7,813 bases of DNA from Bacillota bacterium (GCA_012521805.1 JAAYLQ010000124.1:1-7813); one strand, 5' to 3'; positions 1-6,557 are shown, counted from the stretch's first letter. Notes: generated by a model not told the origin, from the letters alone. Translations and numbers: made by a program.

Positions 1-378
1 GAATTAGCTGTCCGCTTAGTGCGGCAAGGAGCCAAACTGATTGGAACCAACCCGGACGTTACCGGGCCAGCGGAACACGGAATTGTCCCCGCTACCAAAG
101 CCTTAATTGCCCCGATTGAATTGGCAACTGGTAAAAAAGCATATTACATTGGAAAACCAAATCCACTGATGATGCGGCACGGCTTAAAGTTGTTGGGCAC
201 ATCCATTGAGGAAACAGCTATTATCGGCGACCGGATGGATACCGATATTGTCGCTGGAATTGAATCAGGTATTGATACAGTGTTAGTGTTAAGCGGTGTC
301 AGCTCACGAGAAACTATCAAGCAGTTTGCCTATCAACCCCACTATATTCTCAACGGTGTCGGTGATATGGTTCCATAA
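1..378 (+). CDS. HAD-IIA family hydrolase, NagD-like (5' end outside the window)
   Basis: This is the C-terminal 125 codons of a HAD-superfamily phosphatase. The gene is open from the first base and ends with TAA at 376-378. Visible motifs, counted by codon in the window, are GTNPD (15-19), the motif III lysine in YIGKPNP (K52), and the motif IV acidic loop IGDRMDTDI (75-83, D77 and D82). The cap-side stretch ending in LVLSGVS follows. This order and spacing match NagD and related type IIA HAD enzymes, cytosolic Mg-dependent phosphatases acting on nucleotide monophosphates, sugar phosphates or p-nitrophenyl phosphate in vitro. Full members are about 250-270 residues, so roughly half is missing, including the nucleophile DxD motif. 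The exact substrate cannot be inferred, and a gene symbol is withheld because NagD, AraL and YutF-like proteins share these motifs. The gene is convergent with the epimerase gene to its right and shares a terminator with it. Confidence 0.9.
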   Translation, partial: ELAVRLVRQGAKLIGTNPDVTGPAEHGIVPATKALIAPIELATGKKAYYIGKPNPLMMRHGLKLLGTSIEETAIIGDRMDTDIVAGIESGIDTVLVLSGVSSRETIKQFAYQPHYILNGVGDMVP

Positions 379-381
379 AGC

Positions 382-425
382 AATAAAACCGGGAAATTGG
401 CAGTGCCAAACTTCCCGGTTTTATT
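382..425. terminator. Bidirectional intrinsic terminator with nested hairpin
   Basis: A perfect 14-bp inverted repeat pairs 382-395 with 412-425. Its core is CCGGGAA/TTCCCGG, flanked by A-rich and T-rich arms that give a U tract in either direction. Inside the loop a second inverted repeat pairs 397-401 (TTGGC) with 405-409 (GCCAA) around a 3-nt loop. The hairpin lies just after the stop of the HAD gene (378) and just beyond the stop of the opposing epimerase gene (427), so it can end transcripts from both sides. Confidence 0.85.
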
Positions 426-426
426 T

Positions 427-1359
427 TTATAGACGCTCTACTTTGATTTTAATGGTACCGCTCAATTCAGCCTGCGGCTCGAGGTAAACTGTTCCAGTAT
501 CGGCCATGCCCTGGTTTGCCAAATTGAATCCATTGTTGCAGTTCGTTACCGGTTCAACGGCAAAATAACGCCGGTCATCTCGAGGACAGTAAAGAATCAA
601 ATGCTCGTACACCGGATCCCACTCCATAGTTAAACGCACTCCGCTTTTTGGCCAGGTAATTACGGCGGGTGCATGGCAGATGCGAAAACATTTATCCACA
701 AAGGAGGTTGTCAGCTCCTTCGCTTGAGTAAAGTCCAATTCCACTGGGACTGGCTCCCACGTTCCCGTTGGAATAGGTGTGGCCCCAGGATAGATACCGA
801 CAGCAGACATCTGCAGTAACACTTGATCATCTGTGTCAGTTAAAGCCCTGACAAAGTATGGATGAATACCCATCCCGGCAGGCATTTCCTGATCACTTAA
901 GTTCTGCACAGCAGTTGTGATCTTAAACTCACTGCCGTCCAGCTGATAAGCAATCCTCGCTTTAAACCAAAATGGCCATGAGATTCCTTCATGCTCAGTG
1001 CTGACAAACTCCAGCTCCAGTTTTGTATCGGACCGGGAAACAACCTTCCAAGGACGATTGCGCACTTCGCCGTGGATTGCATGCCCATCGCTGGTATTGA
1101 TCGCCAGCTGATAAGTGTGGGCTTTATGCACGAGAACTCCATTTTCAATGCGATTTGAATAGGGAATCATATTAAACGAACTAAATTTCCCTGGCTCATT
1201 ATTCTTAAGCGCACTCTCCGGAGTGGGCCGCATCAGATCAACCCATTGATTGTTGAGTTTGTACTTGAAGCAGAAGATCGACGCACCTACGCTTGGACTG
1301 ATCCCAACCTGGAGATCCTGACCCTCAAGCAAGATCTGATCGTTGTCATAATTCTGCAT
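427..1359 (-). CDS. Aldose 1-epimerase (mutarotase) family protein
   Basis: The predicted product is about 310 residues, a usual length for GalM-type mutarotases. These are cytosolic beta-sandwich enzymes that interconvert alpha and beta anomers of aldoses; some relatives act on hexose-6-phosphates. Counted from the start at 1359, the family motifs appear in order: FNMIPYSNRIENG (62-74), HAIHGEVRNRPW (93-104) with substrate-binding H96, the catalytic-base histidine in GMGIHPYF (H166), D248 in MEWDPVYEH, and the catalytic glutamate in AVEPVTN (E269). All expected catalytic residues are therefore present. A longer reading frame reaches a GTG at 1383, but AGGAGG at 1367-1372 sits 7 nt before the ATG at 1359 and 4 nt before the ATG at 1362, so one of these is the real start. 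The gene stands alone between two terminators. Which sugar it acts on is unknown; galactose or glucose is only a family default. Confidence 0.88.
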   Translation of the reverse strand: MQNYDNDQILLEGQDLQVGISPSVGASIFCFKYKLNNQWVDLMRPTPESALKNNEPGKFSSFNMIPYSNRIENGVLVHKAHTYQLAINTSDGHAIHGEVRNRPWKVVSRSDTKLELEFVSTEHEGISWPFWFKARIAYQLDGSEFKITTAVQNLSDQEMPAGMGIHPYFVRALTDTDDQVLLQMSAVGIYPGATPIPTGTWEPVPVELDFTQAKELTTSFVDKCFRICHAPAVITWPKSGVRLTMEWDPVYEHLILYCPRDDRRYFAVEPVTNCNNGFNLANQGMADTGTVYLEPQAELSGTIKIKVERL

Positions 1360-1366
1360 CATACAA

Positions 1367-1372
1367 CCTCCT
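1367..1372 (-). promoter_or_regulatory. Ribosome binding site that fixes the epimerase start
   Basis: On the minus strand this reads AGGAGG, a full anti-Shine-Dalgarno match. It lies inside the extended reading frame that begins at 1383, so the upstream GTG is very unlikely to be used. Spacing is 4 nt to the ATG at 1362 and 7 nt to the ATG at 1359, favouring the latter. Confidence 0.75.
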
Positions 1373-1441
1373 AACTGATTCACGTCCTCTTTCTACTTAT
1401 TCAACCAGCAGTGGCAATTTCCTTTATCTAAAGTTAGCAGC

Positions 1442-1485
1442 AAAAAAAAAGGCAGCGCAGTTCTAGTTTGAACTGCTGCTGCCTT
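1442..1485 (-). terminator. Intrinsic terminator of the fliD-fliT unit
   Basis: On the minus strand, a 16-nt arm (1485-1470) pairs with a 15-nt arm (1463-1449) with one bulged base and a 6-nt loop (1469-1464). The stem is GC-rich in its middle (GGCAGC and GCAGTTC). It is followed by an uninterrupted T run at 1450-1442, partly shared with the foot of the stem. The arm begins inside the TAA stop codon of the FliT-like gene, so coding and terminator overlap slightly. This hairpin should insulate the epimerase gene from flagellar transcription. Confidence 0.88.
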
Positions 1486-1873
1486 ATTTCTTCCGGTCGA
1501 TAAAATACCCTGCTGTCTGCACAGATTCAGGATTGTATGCTTTAGCTGAGCGTTTGCCCCTCTGCACCTGATTAAATTTGTGGGCAAAGTGTGCTTTGGC
1601 TTCCGCTGCAATTTTCGTACTTTCTCGGTCCAGGGCTAGAATCTCCGTAATGATCTGTTTTTCAGCATCAGATAGTGGTGCACTGTTCAATGCAGCAATC
1701 TGATCGATAATCTCCTGCCTTTGATCAATTAGCCTCAGAAGCTGTTGCTGGGCTTCCTCCTGCTCCCAATCCGCATTTTGACAGTGCTGTAACAGACCTT
1801 CCGATAATACCAATAATTCTTGGTAGAGGAGCCTGCGTGTTTCAACCTGATTTTCTTGATTACTGGTCATCAT
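1484..1873 (-). CDS. fliT: FliT-like flagellar export chaperone
   Basis: This small, charged, nearly all-helical protein of 129 residues directly follows fliD. FliT proteins are cytosolic type III export chaperones that bind the filament-cap protein FliD. In some bacteria they also bind export or regulatory partners. The sequence lacks a signal peptide or membrane segment. Residues 10-65 are Gln/Glu/Leu-rich helix, a Pro-Leu-Ser-Asp turn follows at 66-69, a second long helix runs to about 105, and the tail is basic with an aromatic end (AYN at 112-114, GYFIDRKK at 122-129). A short basic tail ending in FIDRKK-like residues is common in Bacillota FliT-like proteins. The ATG at 1873 touches the TAG stop of fliD, and a second ATG follows at 1870. 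A GGTGGA inside the fliD tail could serve as ribosome site, spaced 3 nt from the first ATG and 6 nt from the second. FliT proteins diverge strongly, so the call rests on context as well as sequence. Confidence 0.72.
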   Translation of the reverse strand: MMTSNQENQVETRRLLYQELLVLSEGLLQHCQNADWEQEEAQQQLLRLIDQRQEIIDQIAALNSAPLSDAEKQIITEILALDRESTKIAAEAKAHFAHKFNQVQRGKRSAKAYNPESVQTAGYFIDRKK

Positions 1874-3358
1874 CTATCCACCCATCATCATCATCTGCTG
1901 ATAGAGCCAGTCAGACTGGGCATACATTTCGGATAAAGCTCTTTCCATGGCGGTAAACTGTGCCCAATAGCGGTTCTCGATTCTGATTAACCGCTCCTCC
2001 ATAGCTGCCATCTGATCTTCATAGCGGCGAATTTTTTCCGATAAAGTGCTGGTATCATATAAAGAAGTTGTTTTACCAGCAGTTTCAGCCAAGCGGTCCA
2101 AGCCGGCATCCAGTACTTGATACAGCCTTCTGGCAATGCCTAAGTTCTCTTCTGTTTCGCTCCTGTTGGTAAAGAGCGCCATTACTTCCTCCGGCTTGTT
2201 GGCTATCGCGTCCCGCAGCTTTGTTTCATTGATATGCAGTTTGCCGTTCTCAAACCAGCTGCCGGTGCTAATTCCAATTTGGTGGAGGGAGTTAAGTCCA
2301 TCCAAATCACCAACAACAGATCCGAGAGCTCTGCGCATGTTGTAAACAATATCAGTTAGGATCCTATCAGAGCGCAGCAGTCCACTCTTCGCTTTTTCTT
2401 CCCACAGTTCAATTTCCTTGTCGCTCATTTCTTTTTTCTGGGCTTCAGTCAGTGGTGGGAAGTCTCTATGGAAAGGCTCGTTGATCTTGCTGTGAATTTC
2501 ATTAATCAGCTCGTTATATTTATCTACTAAGTTCTTGATGCTGTCGAAAATAGCATCTGTATCCTGAGCTACTTCCAGTTTTACCTTTGCGCCTCCAGCA
2601 GCCTTTAAATCAACAGCTAATCCAGCAATTGTAAAACTATTGCTCTCTCGATTGGTTTCCAAGCCGTTGATTTTGAATACCGCATTTTCTCCTGTTACAC
2701 GTTCTGGATCTGCAAACAGCAGATCAGCAAGATTAACCGCAGTACTTTCTTCTTCGTTATTTATTGTAACTTCCATTGATTCATTAAACTTAATATCGAT
2801 TACAGCATTCTCACCCGTGTTTTTGGTCTGGAGCACAAAAGAATCTGTAGCCTCATCGTAAAATGCGGTAATGCCTAAATCTTTGTTCTGGTTGATAGCT
2901 GTAATGAAAGTATCTATGGTATCGCCTTGCTTAATCTCAATATCGATATACTCATTATCTGCATTAGACCAGATCTGAATGGTTCCTGAATTCTCAGCAA
3001 AATAATCGTTAAATGTTTTGCCAGCTCCTGCTATGCTTACTTTACTGGCTGCAGTTGCCAGCTTGGTAACTTCAATTTCATAAACACCATACTGGGCATC
3101 CCCGCTGATGCGGGCACTGACCACAGAATCATCGGAAGATGTAACCCTGCGGGCCAAATATGTAGACTGAAGCTGCATATTAAAAACTAACTCTTGAAAT
3201 CTGGCAATTTTGGTATTGAATGCTCTATATTCATCTCTCTGCCATTCGGTGCGAACTTTTTGCTGATAGATGCGATCCAATGGGATGCGTTCAACTTCCA
3301 TCAACTGATTCACAATCTGCTCAGTATCAAACCCTGACGCTATACCCCCAATTCGCAT
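1874..3358 (-). CDS. fliD: Flagellar filament capping protein FliD (hook-associated protein 2)
   Basis: FliD is exported through the flagellar type III apparatus and forms the cap at the filament tip under which flagellin assembles. The 494-residue product is a normal length. The N-terminal FliD domain starts with the hallmark RIGGIASGFDTEQIVNQLM (2-20) and continues with ERIPLDRIYQQK. A hook-IN-like motif lies at about 145-180 (GDTIDTFITAIN then TAFYDEATDSFVLQT). The C-terminal domain has the usual SLHQIGIST...GKLHINETKL...ALF signature (357-396). A terminal amphipathic helix (440-490) ends in QQMMMMGG. No signal peptide is expected for this export route. The ATG at 3358 fits: it lies at the family-typical N-terminus and a GAGAGGA ribosome site precedes it. 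The gene leads a two-gene unit with a FliT-like gene under a sigma-D-type promoter. No fliS or flagellin gene is adjacent within the window. Confidence 0.95.
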   Translation of the reverse strand: MRIGGIASGFDTEQIVNQLMEVERIPLDRIYQQKVRTEWQRDEYRAFNTKIARFQELVFNMQLQSTYLARRVTSSDDSVVSARISGDAQYGVYEIEVTKLATAASKVSIAGAGKTFNDYFAENSGTIQIWSNADNEYIDIEIKQGDTIDTFITAINQNKDLGITAFYDEATDSFVLQTKNTGENAVIDIKFNESMEVTINNEEESTAVNLADLLFADPERVTGENAVFKINGLETNRESNSFTIAGLAVDLKAAGGAKVKLEVAQDTDAIFDSIKNLVDKYNELINEIHSKINEPFHRDFPPLTEAQKKEMSDKEIELWEEKAKSGLLRSDRILTDIVYNMRRALGSVVGDLDGLNSLHQIGISTGSWFENGKLHINETKLRDAIANKPEEVMALFTNRSETEENLGIARRLYQVLDAGLDRLAETAGKTTSLYDTSTLSEKIRRYEDQMAAMEERLIRIENRYWAQFTAMERALSEMYAQSDWLYQQMMMMGG

Positions 3359-3395
3359 AATACCCGTCCTCTCCCAAATACTAGTCTTGTTATAT

Positions 3396-3422
3396 TTATC
3401 GGTAACTCCAGCCTAATCTTTA
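3396..3422 (-). promoter_or_regulatory. Sigma-D (sigma-28) type flagellar promoter of fliD
   Basis: On the minus strand the sequence reads TAAA (3422-3419), 16 nt, then CCGATAA (3402-3396). This matches the flagellar sigma-28/sigma-D consensus of TAAA, 15-16 nt and CCGATA(A/T). Transcription would begin near 3389, giving a leader of about 30 nt before the fliD ATG. The site is the only strong promoter-like element in the fliD-cca intergenic region and points toward fliD. It predicts that fliD and the FliT-like gene belong to the late flagellar regulon, provided the organism has a FliA/SigD factor. Confidence 0.85.
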
Positions 3423-3496
3423 GCCTTGAATACAGGAACAAAACAGCAAACCGCGAATAGTTTTGTTGAAGTTGGATCTGATGAGAAGGTGAAGTT

Positions 3497-4873
3497 GTGT
3501 TGAGAAAGAAAGCCAGTGTGACAGTACCGGAACCAGTGCTAGTAGTGTGCCGCACACTTCAGGAACATGGATTTCAAGCATATATTGTTGGCGGAGCAGT
3601 ACGCGATGCGCTCCTCGGCAAAGAAGCCACCGATTGGGATGTGACTACTGATGCCCTGCCTGACCAAATCGAACGGATTTTTGCCAAAACCATCCCAACT
3701 GGCAGACAGTTTGGTACAATTTCTGTCGTTACAGGTGAGCAAATTGTTGAGGTAACAACCATGAGAAAAGACGCCCACTATTCCGATGGCAGGCGTCCAG
3801 ACTATGTAGAATTTACCTCTGATCTAAAAGCAGATCTCAGCCGCCGTGATTTTACCATAAATGCAATTGCCTATGACCCTTTGAGGGAGGTTTTTCACGA
3901 TCCATTTGCTGGCATGAGAGATCTGCGCCGCAGAATTCTGCGCACAGTGGGCGAATCAAGAGAACGCTTTAGTGAAGATGCTCTGCGGATGCTCCGCTTA
4001 ATTCGGTTCAGTGCAGTGCTAGGATTTAAACCAGAAAAGCGAACGCTCCTGGGAATCCAGCCTCACTTAATTGTTAATGTAGCCAATGAAAGAATCAAGG
4101 AAGAGCTGAATAAGCTGCTTGCAGCTGATGCGATCGTACAGTCTCTGCAGCTTTTTTACACCTGCGGACTGATGGAACAGATTATTCCGGAACTTGCTCA
4201 AACTGCAGGAATAAACCAAGGCAGCAATCATGCCTGGGATGTTTTAGGGCACTCGATAATCACCTGCCAAGCAGTCCGGCCAAAACTGCACCTGCGCTGG
4301 GCAGCCCTGCTTCATGATGTTGCTAAACCGCAGACATTCAGTAAGGATGAAAAGGGGATCCACTTTTACAACCACGATCAGTTAGGAGCGGAGATAGCGC
4401 AGCAGATTCTCAAGCGGCTGACCTACAGCAATAAGCTGCAGAATAAGGTCGGCTTATTGATTAGGTATCATATGTATCAAATTCATCCCGATTCCTCTGA
4501 TAAAGCCTTGAGAAGATTGATAAACCGGGTCGGTGTTGAAAATATCTATGATTTAATTGAACTGCGCAAAGCCGATATTCTAGGTATGAAGCACAATCCG
4601 CAGCAGGTGTTGAGCTATTACCAAATGATGCTGAAGCGAATTGAGGAGATCTTGGCTGCTGATAGTGCCTTAAGCGTCAAGGACTTGGCAGTTACCGGCA
4701 CCGATTTAATCTACGAGCTCAATCTCAAACCAGGACCTATGATCGGAAAAATACTCAATTTCCTGCTGGATCAAGTTTTAGATCAGCCAGAACTAAACAC
4801 TAAAGCTGACTTAATCACGCTTGCCTCCAGCTACCTTATAGATAATCAGCTAACCACTGATGCAGAACTTTAG
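3497..4873 (+). CDS. cca: CCA tRNA nucleotidyltransferase with HD domain
   Basis: This cytosolic class II nucleotidyltransferase adds or repairs the 3' CCA of tRNAs using CTP and ATP. The 458-residue length fits bacterial CCA enzymes with a C-terminal HD domain. The head domain shows VGGAVRDALLG (31-41), the metal-binding DWD (46-48) and GTISVVTG (73-80). A flexible loop region (about 89-105) is followed by RRDFTINA (116-123). The nucleotide-templating helix motif is EDALRMLRLIRF (160-171, EDxxR). The HD domain follows with AALLHDVAKP (H273, D274) and NHD (292-294). The intact flexible loop argues for a full CCA-adding enzyme rather than a CC-adding one, but poly(A) polymerase relatives share most motifs. 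The GTG at 3497 follows AAGGTG (3486-3491) by 5 nt, and a TTG at 3500 is 8 nt away; either could start. It is divergent from fliD and its last 38 bp overlap the opposing TIM-barrel gene. No convincing promoter was seen upstream. Confidence 0.94.
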   Translation: MLRKKASVTVPEPVLVVCRTLQEHGFQAYIVGGAVRDALLGKEATDWDVTTDALPDQIERIFAKTIPTGRQFGTISVVTGEQIVEVTTMRKDAHYSDGRRPDYVEFTSDLKADLSRRDFTINAIAYDPLREVFHDPFAGMRDLRRRILRTVGESRERFSEDALRMLRLIRFSAVLGFKPEKRTLLGIQPHLIVNVANERIKEELNKLLAADAIVQSLQLFYTCGLMEQIIPELAQTAGINQGSNHAWDVLGHSIITCQAVRPKLHLRWAALLHDVAKPQTFSKDEKGIHFYNHDQLGAEIAQQILKRLTYSNKLQNKVGLLIRYHMYQIHPDSSDKALRRLINRVGVENIYDLIELRKADILGMKHNPQQVLSYYQMMLKRIEEILAADSALSVKDLAVTGTDLIYELNLKPGPMIGKILNFLLDQVLDQPELNTKADLITLASSYLIDNQLTTDAEL

Positions 4874-5591
4874 CATCTGCTCTCAGCTGCTCTGGGGCAT
4901 CATGCTTGACAAATTCAATCAGAGCATAATGCTCACCTGGTAGGCCCTGAAGTACAGCAAAATACTGTTTCCATAAGGCTTCGCCTGCTGCCAGCTTTAG
5001 GCGTTTTGACTGATCTGTCCAGGCAAAGACATGCAGATTATAAAGGTGCGCCTTAATCTGTTTCAATCCCAAAACCCTTTCCTCTACAGTTAAAGTAGGT
5101 AAAGGCTGCCAATAGGTATAGACATTATCATGATCCACTTCCTCCAGCAGCTGCAGCACCGATGCAGGAGTATCTGTTAGGGTATTGCTGTGGTATTCGA
5201 AAGCAATTTTAATTCCTTCTGCAGCTGCCAGATCAGCTATTTTTCGGGCATTTTCGACAACCCCTACCCGCTCATCGGTACTAACTTCACGCGATCCCTT
5301 AGTCCCTGCCCACACCCGAATCACCGGAGCTTCCAAGGCAGCAGCAGTTTTAAGCACATCACTAAATGGCACATTATCATTGCAGCGGTAATAAGAGCCG
5401 TATGAAGCCACTTCTAAACCGGCATCAAGCGTAATCCGCTTTACCATATGAGCCCTGCTCACCTCTCCATGGGGAACATGCACATCCCCTCCCCACTCAA
5501 TGCCGATCAATCCCGACTCTGCTGCTAAAGCAGTAATCTCTTCAACGCTTAGCTGGCGAAATGTAATTGATGCTAATCCAGGCTTGACCAT
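4836..5591 (-). CDS. Sugar phosphate isomerase/epimerase-like TIM-barrel protein
   Basis: This 251-residue cytosolic protein belongs to the xylose isomerase-like / AP endonuclease 2 TIM-barrel superfamily. Members isomerise, epimerise, dehydrate or cleave sugars, inositols and keto-sugars. Beta-strand ends follow the family pattern: GLASITFRQ (5-13), GIEWGGDVHVP (30-40), VASYGSYYR (61-69), VIRVWAGTKGS (90-100), IAFEYHSN (129-136), LYNLHVFAW (183-191) and ALIEFVKHD (223-231). Likely metal or catalytic residues are E132, H187 and E226. The strand-6 position, where relatives usually have an Asp near a His, reads YTYWQPLP (158-165), so that ligand may be missing or replaced. The ATG at 5591 follows AGGGGG by 6 nt. 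The gene lies 23 nt downstream of the AraC-type regulator gene on the same strand, so the two are probably co-transcribed. Its 3' end overlaps cca. The substrate is unknown; context suggests it works with the divergent ThuA and Gfo/Idh/MocA proteins. Confidence 0.85.
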   Translation of the reverse strand: MVKPGLASITFRQLSVEEITALAAESGLIGIEWGGDVHVPHGEVSRAHMVKRITLDAGLEVASYGSYYRCNDNVPFSDVLKTAAALEAPVIRVWAGTKGSREVSTDERVGVVENARKIADLAAAEGIKIAFEYHSNTLTDTPASVLQLLEEVDHDNVYTYWQPLPTLTVEERVLGLKQIKAHLYNLHVFAWTDQSKRLKLAAGEALWKQYFAVLQGLPGEHYALIEFVKHDAPEQLRADAKVLHQWLADYL

Positions 5592-5614
5592 AGCTAACCC
5601 CCTGGGTAGGATAT

Positions 5615-6457
5615 TTACTTCTGCCGCTTTTGGCTTACCTCACTCCTAGTGGCTGAAGGAGACTGACCAGTTAACCTCTTATAAGCTCGATTAAAGGAGC
5701 GGATACTGTTAAATCCGCATTCAAATGCAATATTAATTATCGGCTGATTGGTAGTTTGAATCAGACTCTGAGCTTTAGCCACTCTTAATGTGTTGATATA
5801 TGTCCTTAAGTTCTTACCAGTTACAGAATTAAAGGCCTTGCTGAGATTGAAAGGATCAACCTTAAACCGCTTGGAGAGCATCTCCAGGGTAATCTCCTCG
5901 GAAAAGTTATTTTCAATATACATTAATACTTCCTGCAGCAGTTCCAGGTTGGACACGCTGTTTTTATGTTCTTTAACACCAGGATAACTGGGCAGAAATC
6001 TCAGCAGAGCAGCACATAACTCTATTACCTTTGCTCTGATAAACAGCTCATAATAGTCATGCTTGTTTTGATTTTCATCTAATAAGCTGTATAAAGCTGT
6101 CCGAATCTGATCATGGACTTCATGTTTCTTAAAAAATGAGGCTGCAAACTGACGGGTATCGGGCCAATCAGCTGCTAATCCAAAGAATTCTGGTTTAAAG
6201 ATCAGCAGAATTATGCGAGAATCCAAATCAGTACTATCGTAAAAGTGGATATCACCGCTCACTGAGATTGCCAGATCACCAGCAGCCAATTTTTGTCTAT
6301 TGTTGTTAATGCCAACCCAAAGACTGCCCGCTTCAACATATGCTAATTCAAACTCCGGATGCCAGTGAGCCTGATAGCTGATATTATCATGGATGGATAT
6401 CCCAAATGAGCTGTAGTTTCTGCGGATGCTGACCCGATCTTCAAAAAAGAACTTCAC
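5615..6457 (-). CDS. AraC family transcriptional regulator with cupin sensor domain
   Basis: This cytosolic DNA-binding regulator has about 280 residues, typical for AraC/XylS proteins. Numbered from the alternative upstream GTG at 6466, the N-terminal cupin-like ligand domain contains HWHPEFELAYVEAG (34-47), a GD turn (63-64) and H74. The C-terminal double helix-turn-helix spans about 175-275. Its signature is AFECGFNSIRSFNRAYKRLTGQSPS (247-271), and the first helix-turn-helix is near LEMLSKRFKVDPFNLSKAF. Such proteins usually sense a sugar or sugar derivative and activate neighbouring catabolic genes. The start is chosen at GTG 6457 because AGGTGA (6468-6463) lies 5 nt before it, whereas the GTG at 6466 has almost no spacing from its ribosome site. 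The gene heads a unit with the TIM-barrel gene and is divergent from thuA-like and oxidoreductase genes across a 134-bp region. It probably controls both sides; the ligand is not evident. Confidence 0.92.
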   Translation of the reverse strand: MKFFFEDRVSIRRNYSSFGISIHDNISYQAHWHPEFELAYVEAGSLWVGINNNRQKLAAGDLAISVSGDIHFYDSTDLDSRIILLIFKPEFFGLAADWPDTRQFAASFFKKHEVHDQIRTALYSLLDENQNKHDYYELFIRAKVIELCAALLRFLPSYPGVKEHKNSVSNLELLQEVLMYIENNFSEEITLEMLSKRFKVDPFNLSKAFNSVTGKNLRTYINTLRVAKAQSLIQTTNQPIINIAFECGFNSIRSFNRAYKRLTGQSPSATRSEVSQKRQK

Positions 6458-6462
6458 CTCAG

Positions 6463-6468
6463 TCACCT
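6463..6468 (-). promoter_or_regulatory. Ribosome binding site deciding the AraC-gene start
   Basis: Minus-strand AGGTGA lies 5 nt before the GTG at 6457. A second AGGTGA at 6473-6468 is only 1 nt from the GTG at 6466 but 10 nt from 6457. Both sites therefore serve 6457 better than 6466. Confidence 0.5.
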
Positions 6469-6480
6469 CACCTATTCCAT

Positions 6481-6508
6481 TTTATAAAAATAAACCAACT
6501 TTTGTCTA
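6481..6508 (-). promoter_or_regulatory. Predicted housekeeping (sigma-A) promoter of the araC-type gene
   Basis: On the minus strand TAGACA (6508-6503, five of six to TTGACA) is separated by 16 nt from TATAAA (6486-6481, five of six to TATAAT). Transcription would start near 6474, giving a short leader that still contains the AGGTGA ribosome site. The -35 hexamer overlaps one copy of the TTGTCTA element described in the findings, so autoregulation is possible. Confidence 0.5.
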
Positions 6509-6528
6509 GATTTTGGATAAATAATGGC

Positions 6529-6557
6529 GAGCAATTTAGTTTATGCTTCACTATGAT
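6529..6557 (+). promoter_or_regulatory. Possible weak promoter of the ThuA-oxidoreductase unit
   Basis: TATGAT at 6552-6557 matches five of six bases of the -10 consensus. The hexamer 17 nt upstream (6529-6534, GAGCAA) is a poor -35, as is common at promoters needing an AraC-type activator. Transcription would start near 6564, leaving a leader of about 28 nt before the TTG start. The -10 lies exactly in the spacer of a 9-bp inverted repeat. Judged from sequence only. Confidence 0.35.

Noticed and set aside
296..487. 63-codon plus-strand open frame across the HAD gene end and the terminator
   Set aside because: It overlaps the HAD gene in another frame, runs through the terminator hairpin into the opposing epimerase gene, and shows no ribosome site or family motif.
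1360..1383. Extended N-terminus of the epimerase from GTG 1383
   Set aside because: The added codons span the AGGAGG ribosome site of the downstream ATGs and match nothing typical of the family.
1393..1611. 72-codon minus-strand open frame across the fliT end and its terminator
   Set aside because: It overlaps the fliT gene in another frame, reads through the terminator hairpin, and has no ribosome site.
2136..2861. Two plus-strand open frames (2136-2345, 2640-2861) inside fliD
   Set aside because: They are antisense to a clear fliD gene, are Ser/Leu-rich low-complexity translations, and lack ribosome sites.
3437..3467. 8-bp inverted repeat AACAAAAC / GTTTTGTT upstream of cca
   Set aside because: It is AT-rich with a 15-nt spacer, has no T tract and does not overlap a convincing promoter, so chance is likely. 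No good sigma-A promoter for cca was found here either.
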